Assembly: GCF_000773975.1 (NCBI RefSeq)
Contig: NZ_JRUQ01000006.1
Span: 124,001 to 188,000, forward strand
Length of the DNA stretch: 64,000 nucleotides
From: Erwinia typographi
Lineage (GTDB): Bacteria > Pseudomonadota > Gammaproteobacteria > Enterobacterales > Enterobacteriaceae
Reading direction: 5' to 3'
Under the pieces are notes generated by a model. The model was not told the origin of the DNA. It saw only the letters and a program-made list of their open reading frames with translations, and did no database searches. A program made the position numbers and the translations under genes. Of the stretch, positions 1-14,650 are shown one piece after another (the first letter of the stretch is position 1; every line of letters begins with the position of its first letter).

Positions 1-351
1 GTTAAGCATTTCAGGGAGAGAAAGGACGTTATCGAACTGGGTAATATTGATGTCTGGCGTGATTTTTCGGACGTACGCTTTATTGTTTCTTGCTATGCTC
101 AGATCCTCAAGTTGCCAACTGGCGGTATGACGCTAAATGTGGCGTCAGGTAAAATGGCTTCATTAAGGGACGTCATCGATCTGTGCGAGAAGATCACTGG
201 CCATAAGATTAGGATTGAAGTCAATCCGGCATTTGTCAGAGAAAATGAAATTAAAGAGCTTTGCGGTGATACTGAGAAGCTCGCTTCGCTGATCCCGTCG
301 TTCTCGCCCGTACCTCTTGAAACCACTTTACGCTGGATGCTGGAAAATTAA
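1..351 (+). CDS. NAD-dependent epimerase/dehydratase, GDP-6-deoxy-mannose reductase-like (3' part)
   Basis: The reading frame is open from the first base of the window, so the 5' end lies outside. The 116 visible residues include the stretch LGNIDVWRDFSDVR, typical of the C-terminal half of extended short-chain reductases that make deoxyhexoses from GDP-4-keto-6-deoxymannose (Rmd type). The Rossmann NAD site and the Ser-Tyr-Lys catalytic residues are not visible. The stop overlaps the next start (TAATG), so the gene is translationally coupled to the following glycosyltransferase. This fits a nucleotide-sugar gene in an O-antigen or exopolysaccharide cluster. The exact sugar is uncertain; other GDP- or dTDP-sugar epimerases remain possible. 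Confidence 0.7.
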   Translation, partial: VKHFRERKDVIELGNIDVWRDFSDVRFIVSCYAQILKLPTGGMTLNVASGKMASLRDVIDLCEKITGHKIRIEVNPAFVRENEIKELCGDTEKLASLIPSFSPVPLETTLRWMLEN

Positions 352-1493
352 TGCTCAAGGTCATTCTCTCTACGGATTGTATTAAGTATCCCCTTACGGG
401 TATCGGTCGTTATGCTTATGAACTGGCTCAGCAACTTCAGGATCATAATGACATCGCCGACTTGATATTTTTGAATGGCCTGAGCGTTAACCGTGAGCTA
501 CCCGTCGCCGGTGAGTCAGGAAAAACGTCGGAAGGGCTGAAGCGTCGGCTGCAAAAAAGTAAGTTAGTTAGCGATATCTACCGCCTGACTTATCCCTGGC
601 TAAAAAGCCGCGCGATAAAAAAATATCAGGACTACGTATTCCATAGTCCAAATTATTATATTCCTCCCAACACGCCGCACGCCGTTGCTACCTTTCACGA
701 TCTTTCTGTCTTTCACTGGCCTGAGTTTCACCCAAAAGGGCGAGTGCACCTTATGCAGAAAGAGCTGGCACAGACGATAAAGCGAGCCAAAATATTGCTG
801 ACGGACTCAGACTATACGCGTCTTGAGCTGGCGGAGTATTTTGATTTTGAACCCAACAGAATTATTACGGCTCCGCTGGCCAGCAGCGGTCAATTTTTCC
901 CGCACGACAAGGCTGAAACGCACCGGGCTTTGGATAAATTTGGGCTTAGCCATAAAAAATATCTTCTGTACACCGGGACTATAGAACCGCGGAAAAATGT
1001 TCTGACCTTGCTACAGGCATATGAAAACTTACCTGCTGAAGATAAATTGACTTATCCGCTGGTTATCAGTGGCTATAAAGGATGGGAAAATGAGGCACTG
1101 CTCTCACTGTTTGATAAAGGTCAGCGGGAAGGGTGGCTAAAATATCTCGGCTTCACCTCATCTAAAGATTTACCCTGTCTTTTTTCTGGTGCAAAAGCAT
1201 TTATATTTCCGTCGATTTATGAAGGTTTTGGCTTACCTGTACTGGAGGCGATGGCTTCCGGCACGCCGGTAATTTGTTCAAATACGACGTCGCTGCCTGA
1301 AGTGGCGGGTGAAGCAGCGCTGATGGCCGCGCCAGGAGATGTCGACACCTTCACTCAGTCTATTCAGCGGATTATTCATGACCCCTCCGTTGAAGAAAGC
1401 ATGATTGAGCGAGGTCTCCTTCAGGCCAGAAAATTTTCGTGGCAACACTGCGCAGAAAAAACCCTGGAAGCGTATAAAAAGGCTGTTGGATAA
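351..1493 (+). CDS. Glycosyltransferase family 4 (mannosyltransferase-like)
   Basis: A 380-residue GT-B fold protein, the usual length for GT4 enzymes that add sugars to lipid-linked polysaccharide intermediates on the cytoplasmic face of the inner membrane. The N-terminal half begins with the [21 protein letters not shown] pattern seen in mannosyl/fucosyltransferases. The C-terminal half carries [10 protein letters not shown] and the donor-site E-x7-E motif in [14 protein letters not shown]. The start overlaps the preceding stop by one base and its own stop lies one base before the next start, so the three polysaccharide genes form one operon. A+T content looks higher than in the his region, as is common for surface-polysaccharide loci. 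Donor and acceptor cannot be told from sequence. Confidence 0.85.
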   Translation: MLKVILSTDCIKYPLTGIGRYAYELAQQLQDHNDIADLIFLNGLSVNRELPVAGESGKTSEGLKRRLQKSKLVSDIYRLTYPWLKSRAIKKYQDYVFHSPNYYIPPNTPHAVATFHDLSVFHWPEFHPKGRVHLMQKELAQTIKRAKILLTDSDYTRLELAEYFDFEPNRIITAPLASSGQFFPHDKAETHRALDKFGLSHKKYLLYTGTIEPRKNVLTLLQAYENLPAEDKLTYPLVISGYKGWENEALLSLFDKGQREGWLKYLGFTSSKDLPCLFSGAKAFIFPSIYEGFGLPVLEAMASGTPVICSNTTSLPEVAGEAALMAAPGDVDTFTQSIQRIIHDPSVEESMIERGLLQARKFSWQHCAEKTLEAYKKAVG

Positions 1494-1494
1494 A

Positions 1495-2613
1495 ATGATA
1501 AAAGTTCTGCACTGTTATAAGACCTACTACCCAGATTCCTTCGGGGGGATAGAACAGGTAATTTATCAACTTTCTGAAGGCGGCGTGGCCGCTGACATTC
1601 GGTCGACAGTATTTACGCTGAGCCCTAATCCTACGGATAAGATTGAAAAATTAGACCACCACTATGCCTACCGCACGAAATGCCAGTTTGATATTGCATC
1701 AACGCCATTTTCCTGGTCTGCGGTTAAGCAGTTTAAAAAACTGGCAGAAGATGCCGATATTGTCCATTACCATTTCCCCTATCCGTTTATGGATATGCTG
1801 CATTTCCTTGCCGGGATCAATAAGCCCACGGTATTAAGCTATCATTCTGATATCGTGAAGCAAAAGTTTTTATTAAAGCTTTACTCGCCTTTAATGCACC
1901 GTTTTCTTGGCAGCGTAGATAAGATTGTTGCCGCGTCGCCTAATTATGTTCAAAGCAGCCCTATTCTTCAGCGACATCAAAACAAGGTTGCGGTGATCCC
2001 TTATGGATTAGATAAGAAATTTTATGAAAACGTAAGCCAGTCAACGATAGGTAAATGGCAAGAGAAGTTCCCTGACGGGTTCTTTTTGTTTATAGGTGCG
2101 TTCAGATATTACAAAGGACTGCATATTCTGATTGAAGCCGCCCGCGACTCTGCATATCCGATTGTCATCGTTGGTTCGGGGCCGATTGAAAAAGAGTTGA
2201 AGCAGCAGGCGGCCTCGCTTGGCGTTAATAATATTCATTTTCTTGGTGCGCTGGCTAATGAGGATAAATCAGCCTTGCTGGCATTGTCCACCTGCCTGGT
2301 TTTCCCCTCCCATCTGCGTTCTGAGGCATTTGGCATTTCACTGCTTGAGGGCGCCTTATATTCTAAGCCGCTTATTTCAAGTGAAATTGGTACAGGGACA
2401 ACCTATATCAATATTGAGGGAGAAACCGGGGTCGTTATTCCTCCTTCAGATGCTAAAGCTCTGCGTAAAGCCATGGACTTTATCTGGGATAATCCGCGCG
2501 TTGCCCAACAATACGGCGAAGCGGCCCGGGCGCGTTTTGACTCTCTTTTTACTGCTGAAGCAATGGTTGAGCAATATGCTTCTTTATACCGCTCGTTATT
2601 ACAGGGTAGTTAA
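1495..2613 (+). CDS. Glycosyltransferase family 4
   Basis: The ATG at 1495 follows the previous stop by one base and gives MIKVLHCYKTYYPDSFGGIE, a standard GT4 N-terminus with the Gly-rich acceptor-side loop; the frame is open further upstream but that part overlaps the preceding gene. The protein has 372 residues. The C-terminal nucleotide-sugar domain shows FIGAFRYYKGL and an E-x7-E motif in EAFGISLLEGAL. It is the last gene before gnd, the usual right end of enterobacterial O-antigen clusters. It probably adds one sugar of the repeat unit in the cytoplasm. Linkage specificity is unknown. Confidence 0.85.
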   Translation: MIKVLHCYKTYYPDSFGGIEQVIYQLSEGGVAADIRSTVFTLSPNPTDKIEKLDHHYAYRTKCQFDIASTPFSWSAVKQFKKLAEDADIVHYHFPYPFMDMLHFLAGINKPTVLSYHSDIVKQKFLLKLYSPLMHRFLGSVDKIVAASPNYVQSSPILQRHQNKVAVIPYGLDKKFYENVSQSTIGKWQEKFPDGFFLFIGAFRYYKGLHILIEAARDSAYPIVIVGSGPIEKELKQQAASLGVNNIHFLGALANEDKSALLALSTCLVFPSHLRSEAFGISLLEGALYSKPLISSEIGTGTTYINIEGETGVVIPPSDAKALRKAMDFIWDNPRVAQQYGEAARARFDSLFTAEAMVEQYASLYRSLLQGS

Positions 2614-2701
2614 TAAAATCAGACAATTTCGCCATTAACTATCGCACCAATCACTACCTTTAATCAGCTATCCTGAGTTAACATGTTTGCCACTATTGAC
2701 G

Positions 2702-2726
2702 CACGGCGCACCTGACATGCGCCGTG
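2702..2726 (+). promoter_or_regulatory. Stem-loop in the gnd leader
   Basis: A 9-bp perfect stem (CACGGCGCA / TGCGCCGTG) with a 7-nt loop ends 25 bases before the gnd start. No T-run follows, so it is not a standard terminator. It could shape gnd mRNA structure or weakly end the upstream polysaccharide transcript. The structure is visible; the role is inferred. Confidence 0.4.
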
Positions 2727-2751
2727 AGTGACCTTCAGACAGGAGTATGTA

Positions 2752-4158
2752 ATGTCCAAGCAACAGATCGGCGTTGTAGGTATGGCAGTAATGGGCCGCA
2801 ACCTGGCTCTCAACATCGAGAGCCGCGGTTATACCGTGTCCATCTTTAACCGTTCACGCGAGAAGACTGATGAGGTCATCGCTGAGAACGCAGGCAAAAA
2901 GCTGGCTCCTTACTACACCATCGAAGAGTTTGTTGATTCCCTTGAGAAACCCCGTCGTATCCTGCTGATGGTTCAGGCTGGCGAAGCGACCGATAAAACT
3001 ATCGCTTCCCTGACGCCGCACCTGGATAAAGGCGACATCCTGATTGACGGTGGCAACACTTTCTATAAAGACACCATTCGTCGTAACCGCGAGCTGTCTG
3101 ACCAGGGCTTCAACTTTATCGGCACCGGCGTGTCCGGTGGTGAAGAGGGCGCGCTGAAAGGTCCATCCATCATGCCTGGCGGCCAGAAAGAAGCTTATGA
3201 ACTGGTTGCGCCAATTCTGGATAAGATTGCCGCACGCGCGGAAGGCGAAGCCTGCGTGGCCTATATGGGGCCAGATGGCGCCGGTCACTATGTAAAAATG
3301 GTGCACAACGGTATCGAATATGGCGATATGCAGCTGATTGCTGAAGCCTATTCGCTGCTGAAAAACGCCCTGAACCTGAGCAACGACGAGCTGGCGAAAA
3401 CCTTCAGCGAGTGGAACGAAGGTGAACTGAGCAGCTACCTGATCGATATCACCAAAGACATCTTCACCAAGAAAGACGAAGACGGTAACTATCTGGTTGA
3501 TGTGATTCTGGATGAAGCGGCTAACAAAGGTACCGGTAAGTGGACCAGCCAGAGCTCGCTGGATCTCGGCGAACCCCTGTCGCTGATCACCGAGTCTGTC
3601 TTTGCACGTTATCTGTCCTCGCTGAAAACTCAGCGCGTTGCGGCTTCTAAAGTACTGAGCGGCCCGGCGGTTAAAACCATCACTGGTGATAAAGCCGAGT
3701 TCGTTGAGAAAGTTCGCCGTGCTCTGTACCTGGGCAAAATCGTTTCCTACGCTCAGGGCTTCTCCCAGCTGAAAGCGGCTTCTGACGAGAACAAGTGGGA
3801 CCTGCACTACGGCGAGATTGCTAAAATCTTCCGCGCTGGTTGCATCATCCGCGCCCAGTTCCTGCAGAAAATTACCGATGCCTATGCCGACAATGCCAGC
3901 ATCGCTAACCTGCTGCTGGCTCCGTACTTCAAAACCATCGCTGATGAATACCAGCAGGCACTTCGCGACGTTGTGGCTTATGCCGTGCAGAACGGTATCC
4001 CGACGCCTACCTTCTCCGCTGCGATCGCTTACTACGACAGCTACCGCTCTGCGGTACTGCCAGCGAACCTGATTCAGGCTCAGCGTGACTACTTCGGTGC
4101 GCACACTTACAAGCGTACCGATAAAGAGGGTGTGTTCCACACCGAATGGCTGGATTAA
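2752..4158 (+). CDS. gnd: 6-phosphogluconate dehydrogenase, decarboxylating
   Basis: Gnd oxidatively decarboxylates 6-phosphogluconate to ribulose 5-phosphate with NADP+ in the cytosolic pentose phosphate pathway. The start at 2752 follows GACAGGAGTATGTA and gives 468 residues, the same length as the E. coli enzyme. The N-terminus has the dinucleotide loop GMAVMG (residues 10-15). The substrate and catalytic segments IMPGGQ and [15 protein letters not shown] (catalytic Lys and downstream Glu) are intact. It sits between the polysaccharide cluster and his, the classical position. A strong terminator follows. A long antisense frame over the gene is an effect of codon bias and is not called. Confidence 0.98.
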   Translation: MSKQQIGVVGMAVMGRNLALNIESRGYTVSIFNRSREKTDEVIAENAGKKLAPYYTIEEFVDSLEKPRRILLMVQAGEATDKTIASLTPHLDKGDILIDGGNTFYKDTIRRNRELSDQGFNFIGTGVSGGEEGALKGPSIMPGGQKEAYELVAPILDKIAARAEGEACVAYMGPDGAGHYVKMVHNGIEYGDMQLIAEAYSLLKNALNLSNDELAKTFSEWNEGELSSYLIDITKDIFTKKDEDGNYLVDVILDEAANKGTGKWTSQSSLDLGEPLSLITESVFARYLSSLKTQRVAASKVLSGPAVKTITGDKAEFVEKVRRALYLGKIVSYAQGFSQLKAASDENKWDLHYGEIAKIFRAGCIIRAQFLQKITDAYADNASIANLLLAPYFKTIADEYQQALRDVVAYAVQNGIPTPTFSAAIAYYDSYRSAVLPANLIQAQRDYFGAHTYKRTDKEGVFHTEWLD

Positions 4159-4178
4159 TTTCAAGCCTGTTATAATGA

Positions 4179-4204
4179 AAGGCTTCCTTCGGGAAGCCTT
4201 TTTT
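4179..4204 (+). terminator. Rho-independent terminator after gnd
   Basis: The stem AAGGCTTCC / GGAAGCCTT with a TTCG tetraloop is followed by four more T. It lies 20 bases after the gnd stop. The convergent hydrolase gene ends at 4208, so the hairpin probably serves both directions. Confidence 0.92.
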
Positions 4205-4207
4205 GTA

Positions 4208-5323
4208 TCAGGGAACCAGCAGATCCCCGTCCCTGATAGCTTCTTTTCCAGCCAGCCGCACTACCAGCATCCCCGCCGTAGCAAATCGAACCCAGTGTCT
4301 CGCATACAATAACCCACCGTGTTGTGCCACCAGAGGCGTTAGCCTGTCGGTCAATGGGTCCAGAATATCAGCAACCACTTCCCCAGCATCAACCCACTCG
4401 CCAATATCTCGACGGTGGAGGATAACGCCTGAATGCGGTGTGGTAATGTATTCACAACCTGCCAGCGGCACTGGATTGTTACGCAGGGCCGGAAGTGGGG
4501 CCGGTTCACCGCTGATGTAACCGGAAAAAATCAGCGCGTTAATTATCGCTTCCGCATCCTCTTCTGCTTGCTTATGGCTTACATCCCGAACCCCACGCAG
4601 TTCTAATGTGACCGGCAGAAGTGCTTCCGGCATCGGGAAGCGTCCGCCAAAGGCGTGCTGCAGGTAAAGCCAGGGTTCACAGCAGGCTTCGTCAAAGGGC
4701 TCACCACCGGAGACGTCAGCTAAAAGCTGTACTTCACTTCCCAGATAGCGAGCCAGAGGTTCAATCTTCTGCCAGGCATGCGGTGTGGTATACAGGTGTG
4801 GAGTTGCCTCCCAGTCGCAGTGCACATCTATCATAAGGTCAGCCTGACAGGCCATGCCCATCAGCGTCTGTCGCAGGGACCCGAGCTCGGTAACAGGTTC
4901 TGTTCGCTCAAAGTAGTCGCGGACGACCCGGCGAATAATATCTCGGTTTTGTTCTGCATCCTGCGTCAGAACACTCTCCAGTTGCTCTGCCAGCGCGGGA
5001 CCAAATCCAGCAAACTGACGGTTAAAATCCTGCCCGGAAGCGGTATCAAAGCGACCTAAGTGCATGCCGTGCCAGTGTTGCGCCAGCGCAATCGGATTGG
5101 CTATCGGCACCAGGGTAATCGCCGCCTCTATCCGGCCCGCCGACTCCAGTACCTTCAATCGTTGCTTCAGGTACCAGGCCACGGCCACGCCGGGAAGCTC
5201 ATCACCGTGTAAGGCTGCCTGAATATACACCTGGCGCGATGAGGGCTTGCCAAAATGGTAGCTGATGAGTTCACGTTGCGTTCCCAGCGAGGCGCTGAGT
5301 AAGGGGTGATGGCGTTCTTGCAT
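4208..5323 (-). CDS. Succinylglutamate desuccinylase/aspartoacylase (AstE/AspA) family zinc hydrolase
   Basis: A 371-residue member of the M14-like AstE/AspA group, which hydrolyses N-acyl amino acids or related amides. The zinc ligands are visible as His39 and Glu42 in HGDE and His168 in DVHCD. The substrate-binding DFNR motif is at residues 99-102. The C-terminal third (from about residue 285) is a beta-rich domain as in AspA-like proteins. It lies 54 bases downstream of a periplasmic amino-acid binding protein gene on the same strand, so the two probably form an operon that takes up and deacylates an amino-acid derivative. No other ast genes are nearby, so the substrate is probably not succinylglutamate from arginine breakdown. 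Confidence 0.8.
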   Translation of the reverse strand: MQERHHPLLSASLGTQRELISYHFGKPSSRQVYIQAALHGDELPGVAVAWYLKQRLKVLESAGRIEAAITLVPIANPIALAQHWHGMHLGRFDTASGQDFNRQFAGFGPALAEQLESVLTQDAEQNRDIIRRVVRDYFERTEPVTELGSLRQTLMGMACQADLMIDVHCDWEATPHLYTTPHAWQKIEPLARYLGSEVQLLADVSGGEPFDEACCEPWLYLQHAFGGRFPMPEALLPVTLELRGVRDVSHKQAEEDAEAIINALIFSGYISGEPAPLPALRNNPVPLAGCEYITTPHSGVILHRRDIGEWVDAGEVVADILDPLTDRLTPLVAQHGGLLYARHWVRFATAGMLVVRLAGKEAIRDGDLLVP

Positions 5324-5377
5324 GGTCGGTTCACTTGACAGGGAAGGGGAGTCGCGCGCAAAGGCGCGACCTGGGCA

Positions 5378-6175
5378 CTATTTTTGAATCGAAATGTCGG
5401 TCGCAAAATAGCGCTGCTGAATCTTATCGAAAGTGCCGTTTGCTTTGATCCCGGCAAAGGCATTATCAAGAGCCGTTTTCAGCTCGGCATCGTCTTTACG
5501 CAGGCCAATTGCGGTACCAGGACCAATGATCGGATCCTGAACAATGGGGCCGGCCAGTTCAAAATCTTTACCCTGAGGCTGTTTCAGGAAGCCGATTGCC
5601 GCCTGAGCCGCATCGGTAAATACCGCATCAAGACGGCCTGAAATCAGGTCGCTTTCGACCTGCGCCTGATCGCCGTACGGTACGACAGTCACGCCGTGCG
5701 GTTGCCACTTGGCCTTGGCATAGCGTTCCTGAACGGTTCCCTGTTCCACACCAACCGTTTTACCCTTCAGCGATTCTGGGGTCGGCAGCAGGCCAGAGCC
5801 TTTACGGGCGATCAGTTGCGTATGCGTATCGTAGAGCGGTACGGTGAAGTTAATCTGCTTCAGACGTTCCTCAGTGATCCCCATATCCGAAAGAATAGCA
5901 TCGAATTTCCGCGCTTTAAGGGCCGGGATCATACCGTCGAACTGACTTTCCACCCAAACGCACCTGGCCTGCATCTGGGCGCAGAGCGCATTGCCAAGGT
6001 CGATATCAAAACCGACCAGTTTGCCCTGCGGCGTTTTTGATTCAAAAGGGGGATAGGTTGGGTCAACGGCAAAGCGAACCTGTTCGATTTTTGCCTGAGT
6101 ACCAAAAGCACATCCGGCCATCAGCGTGGCAACGGCCACCTGACGCAGACGGAGGGAAAACGATAATTTAGCCAT
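5378..6175 (-). CDS. ABC-type amino acid periplasmic binding protein (HisJ/ArgT-like)
   Basis: A 265-residue solute-binding protein of family 3. Residues 1 to about 28 form a signal peptide (basic start, hydrophobic core, CAFGTQA cleavage region). The mature part opens with VRFAVDPTYPPFE and has the lobe-linking segments GFDIDLGNALC and FDAILSDMGITEER that hold the amino-acid alpha-carboxyl and amino groups. It should bind a polar or cationic amino acid in the periplasm. No permease or ATPase gene is adjacent, so it must share a transporter encoded elsewhere. The gene precedes the AstE-like hydrolase on the same strand. The ligand is unknown. Confidence 0.85.
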   Translation of the reverse strand: MAKLSFSLRLRQVAVATLMAGCAFGTQAKIEQVRFAVDPTYPPFESKTPQGKLVGFDIDLGNALCAQMQARCVWVESQFDGMIPALKARKFDAILSDMGITEERLKQINFTVPLYDTHTQLIARKGSGLLPTPESLKGKTVGVEQGTVQERYAKAKWQPHGVTVVPYGDQAQVESDLISGRLDAVFTDAAQAAIGFLKQPQGKDFELAGPIVQDPIIGPGTAIGLRKDDAELKTALDNAFAGIKANGTFDKIQQRYFATDISIQK

Positions 6176-6268
6176 ATTTCCTTACATCTCATCACGTTAT
6201 ACAGGCTAAAAGAGTACCTTCTCACCTGCGGAGTGTGAATCACTATTTTGCGTTTTTTGGCGTGCTGC

Positions 6269-6293
6269 AAAAAAAGGCCGGTTTCCCGGCCTT
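6269..6293 (-). terminator. Rho-independent terminator of the his operon
   Basis: On the minus strand the stem AAGGCCGG / CCGGCCTT with a 4-nt loop runs into a T-tract (A6269-A6275 on the plus strand), 20 bases beyond the hisIE stop. Confidence 0.9.
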
Positions 6294-6312
6294 AACACTG
6301 CTTCGTTCGTCA

Positions 6313-6923
6313 CTACTTATGATTATGACGCTGACGAAGATTATTGATCACCGTGCTCAGGTCGAGATCCTGATCCTGGAGCAGGACCAGCAGGTGATAA
6401 ATCAGATCGGAGGCTTCGTTGGTCAGCTCGTGACGATCGTTCACGGTGGCAGCCAGCGCGGTCTCTACGCCTTCCTCACCGACTTTCTGCGCAATACGCT
6501 TGGTGCCGCTGGCGTACAGGCTGGCGGTATAGGAGCTGGCCGGATCGGCCTGCTTGCGCCCGGCCAATAGCTGCTCCAGCTGATACAGGAACGTCCAGTC
6601 TGGCGCGGCCGGTGAGAAACAGCTCGACGTGCCGAGGTGGCAGGTTGGGCCCTGTGGATTGGCGAGGACCAGCAGCGTATCGTTGTCGCAGTCTGGCGTG
6701 ATGCTGACCACATGAAGGAAGTTCTCCGAGGTTTCTCCTTTGGTCCACAGCCGCTGCTTGGTGCGTGACCACAAGGTGACCTTGCCAAGCTCCATCGTTT
6801 TTGCCAGCGCCTGCTGGTTCATATAGCCGTGCATCAGGACTTCGCCCGAAACCGCATGTTGCACGATCGCCGGCATCATGCCGTCGGTTTTTACCCAGTC
6901 CAGCTGGGATAACTGTTGTTCTG

Positions 6924-6930
<7 letters not shown>
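6313..6930 (-). CDS. hisI: Bifunctional phosphoribosyl-AMP cyclohydrolase / phosphoribosyl-ATP pyrophosphatase
   Basis: HisIE (205 residues; 203 in E. coli) catalyses steps 2 and 3 of histidine synthesis. The N-terminal cyclohydrolase domain (about residues 1-115) contains GYMNQQAL, the metal-binding segment DCDNDTLL, and CHLGTSSC. The C-terminal pyrophosphohydrolase domain has [11 protein letters not shown] and [10 protein letters not shown] with acidic Mg2+ ligands. The start [12 protein letters not shown] matches the family. It overlaps hisF by 7 bases and is the last gene of the operon, followed by a terminator. Confidence 0.97.
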
Positions 6931-12474
<5,544 letters not shown>

Positions 12475-12477
12475 CGG

Positions 12478-13377
12478 TTACTCCATCATCTTCTCAATGG
12501 GCAGCACCAGAATGGAGCTGGCGCCCAGCGCCTTCAGCTTTTCCATCGTTTCCCAGAACAGCGTTTCGCTACTGACCATGTGCATGGCTACGCGGCTCTT
12601 GTCGCCCGCCAGCGGCAGAACGGTTGGACGCTCGGCGCCAGGCAGCAGGGAGATGATGTCCTCCAGCCTTTCACTTGGCGCGTGCAGCATGATGTATTTG
12701 GACTCACGGGCCTGAATCACGCCCTGGATGCGGGTCATTAGCTTGTCGATCAGCTCCTGTTTGGCGCCGGGCATTTCGCCATCGCGCTGGATCAGGCAGG
12801 CTTTAGAGCGGTAAATCACCTCCACTTCACGCAGGCCGTTGGCTTCCAGCGTGGCGCCGGTCGAAACCAGGTCACAAATGGCGTCCGCCAGGCCAGCGCG
12901 CGGGGCGACTTCTACCGAGCCGTTCAGCAGGCAGGATTTAAAGGCGATGTTCTGTTTGTCGAGATATTGCTTCAGCAGGTGCGGATAAGAGGTGGCGATG
13001 CGGGAGTTTTGTAAACATTGCGGTCCGGTATACTGATCGTCGACCGGCATCGCCAGCGACAGGCGACAGCCACCGAAGTCGAGGCGACGCAGGGTAAAGT
13101 AACGCGGGTCTTCTCCCTGCGCGCGGCGGGTAAGCAGCTCTTCTTCCAGCACGTTCTCGCCAACGATACCAAGGTCTACCACGCCATCCATCACCAGGCC
13201 GGGAATGTCATCATCACGCACGCGCAGAATATCAATCGGCATGTTCTCGGCGAAGGCAATCAGGCGCTGCTGTTGCAGATTAATTTTAATGCCGCAGCGG
13301 GCGAGTAATTCGCGTGATTCATCGCTTAAACGGCCTGATTTCTGCATAGCTATGCGTAAACGGGTATTATCTAACAT
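12478..13377 (-). CDS. hisG: ATP phosphoribosyltransferase, long form
   Basis: HisG (299 residues) catalyses the first, histidine-inhibited step: ATP plus PRPP to phosphoribosyl-ATP. This is the long form with a C-terminal ACT-like regulatory domain (about residues 225-299). The PRPP loop is in [14 protein letters not shown]. It is the first structural gene after the leader and attenuator. Start [17 protein letters not shown] is the family start. Confidence 0.98.
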   Translation of the reverse strand: MLDNTRLRIAMQKSGRLSDESRELLARCGIKINLQQQRLIAFAENMPIDILRVRDDDIPGLVMDGVVDLGIVGENVLEEELLTRRAQGEDPRYFTLRRLDFGGCRLSLAMPVDDQYTGPQCLQNSRIATSYPHLLKQYLDKQNIAFKSCLLNGSVEVAPRAGLADAICDLVSTGATLEANGLREVEVIYRSKACLIQRDGEMPGAKQELIDKLMTRIQGVIQARESKYIMLHAPSERLEDIISLLPGAERPTVLPLAGDKSRVAMHMVSSETLFWETMEKLKALGASSILVLPIEKMME

Positions 13378-13457
13378 CGGTACTTTTCCTCTATTCCTGT
13401 CTGCTTCGATCTGAGTTTATTGGCAGTTCTACCACGTTGTCCGAGGGTAAAGCCCAT

Positions 13458-13492
13458 AAAAAAAGCCCCCGGAAGGTGTTCTTCCGGGGGCT
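13458..13492 (-). terminator. his operon attenuator
   Basis: On the minus strand a 12-bp stem (AGCCCCCGGAAG / CTTCCGGGGGCT, 5-nt loop) is followed by an uninterrupted T-run. It lies between hisL and hisG, the position of the classical his transcription attenuator; upstream sequence between 13495 and 13550 contains the competing arms (for example GGAAGAT and ATCTTCC-like segments). Confidence 0.93.
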
Positions 13493-13554
13493 TCTCTTGC
13501 GTTCTGCACCACTGGAAGATCCTAAACGTCTTCCAGCACACATCGCCTGAAAGA

Positions 13555-13602
13555 CTAGTCAGGATGATGGTGATGATGGTGGTTGAACTGAACGCGTGTC
13601 AT
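13555..13602 (-). CDS. hisL: his operon leader peptide
   Basis: A 15-residue leader, MTRVQFNHHHHHHPD, with six consecutive His codons (CAC and CAT mixed); E. coli has seven. Ribosome stalling at these codons under low charged tRNA-His lets the anti-terminator form and keeps the his operon on. AAGAGAATTTT precedes the ATG. It is followed by the attenuator at 13458-13492. Confidence 0.97.
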   Translation of the reverse strand: MTRVQFNHHHHHHPD

Positions 13603-13643
13603 AAAATTCTCTTGGATGAATGGATATTCATTTCTTGACCAAT

Positions 13644-13673
13644 AACCTAACGCAGGTGGCGCGCCGGGCGCAA
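13644..13673 (-). promoter_or_regulatory. Candidate his operon promoter
   Basis: On the minus strand TTGCGC (-35-like) is separated by 18 bases from TAGGTT. From memory TAGGTT is also the -10 hexamer of the enterobacterial his promoter. The spacer is G+C rich. Position about 40 bases before hisL fits. The assignment is by resemblance. Confidence 0.5.
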
Positions 13674-13782
13674 CACTTTTTTGTCAATTATGAAAGATTC
13701 TCTCATCATCTGTGCATTGTCACTGACAATTCGCTGGCGTAATTTTAGGGTATTGAGCAGGCCTCACTTCAGGAGTCAGAGG

Positions 13783-14610
13783 ATGAAAAAAGTCGCCATT
13801 ATTGGTCTGGGCTGGTTGGGGATGCCGTTAGGGCTGTCGTTAACCGCTCACGGCTGGCAGGTTACCGGCAGCAAAACGACCCGGGACGGGGTTGACGCGG
13901 CCCGCATGTGCGGCATTGAAAGCTATCTGCTTGAGCTGAGGCCGGAGCTGATTTGCGATCCTGACGATCTGGATGCCCTGCTGAACGTCGATGCGCTGGT
14001 GATCACCTTGCCCGCCAGCCGCACGGCAGAAGGGGGCGAAAACTATTTGCTGGCCGTACAGCAGATTGTTGACAGCGCGCTGGCGCATAGTATCCCACGC
14101 ATTATTTTTACCAGCTCGACCTCGGTTTACGGCAGCGGAACGGGGGTAATGAAAGAAAGCTCGCCGCTGGAGCCGCAGACCGTCGCGGGCAGAACGCTGA
14201 AGGAGCTTGAGGACTGGCTGCACCATCTGCCAGGCACCTCTGTCGACATTCTCCGGCTTTCCGGGCTGGTGGGGCCGGAGCGTCATCCGGGCCGCTTCCT
14301 GGCGGGAAAAACGGATTTGGCCGACGGTAGCCACGGCGTAAACCTGGTGCATCTGGAGGATGTGATCGCTGCCATTTCGCTGCTGTTGCAAACGCCTAAG
14401 GGCGGGCATATTTATAACCTGAGCGCGCCAGCACATCCTGCCCGCAGCGCATTTTATCCGGCCGTCGCTCGCCAGCTGGGGTTGACGCCGCCAACGTTCC
14501 GCCCACAGCAGGACGGGGACGCCGGCAAGATCATCGATGGCAGCAAGATCTGCCGCGAGCTGGGGTTTGAGTATGGCTACCCGGACCCGGCAAAAATGCC
14601 GCTGTTGTAG
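13783..14610 (+). CDS. yeeZ: NAD(P)-binding protein YeeZ (epimerase-like)
   Basis: A 275-residue Rossmann protein closely resembling E. coli YeeZ (274 residues). The N-terminus MKKVAIIGLGWLGMPLGLSL has the GxGxxG dinucleotide loop; FTSSTSVYG and LRLSGLVGPERHPGRF are SDR-type segments. The ATG at 13783 follows CAGGAGTCAGAGG. It is transcribed away from his, as in E. coli. The YeeZ reaction is not established; the fold suggests an oxidoreductase or epimerase. It ends 40 bases before the convergent puuB. Confidence 0.93.
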   Translation: MKKVAIIGLGWLGMPLGLSLTAHGWQVTGSKTTRDGVDAARMCGIESYLLELRPELICDPDDLDALLNVDALVITLPASRTAEGGENYLLAVQQIVDSALAHSIPRIIFTSSTSVYGSGTGVMKESSPLEPQTVAGRTLKELEDWLHHLPGTSVDILRLSGLVGPERHPGRFLAGKTDLADGSHGVNLVHLEDVIAAISLLLQTPKGGHIYNLSAPAHPARSAFYPAVARQLGLTPPTFRPQQDGDAGKIIDGSKICRELGFEYGYPDPAKMPLL

Positions 14611-14650
14611 AGGCGGCAGGTTTCCCGGACTGGCGGCGGCGGTACAACCT

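Noticed and set aside
2854-4164. 436-codon open frame antisense to gnd
   Set aside because: It mirrors the codon bias of a highly conserved, strongly expressed gene and has no ribosome site or recognised domain.
13555-13602. Alternating ATG/GTG repeat resembling a simple-sequence tract
   Set aside because: It is the His codon run of hisL read on the opposite strand.
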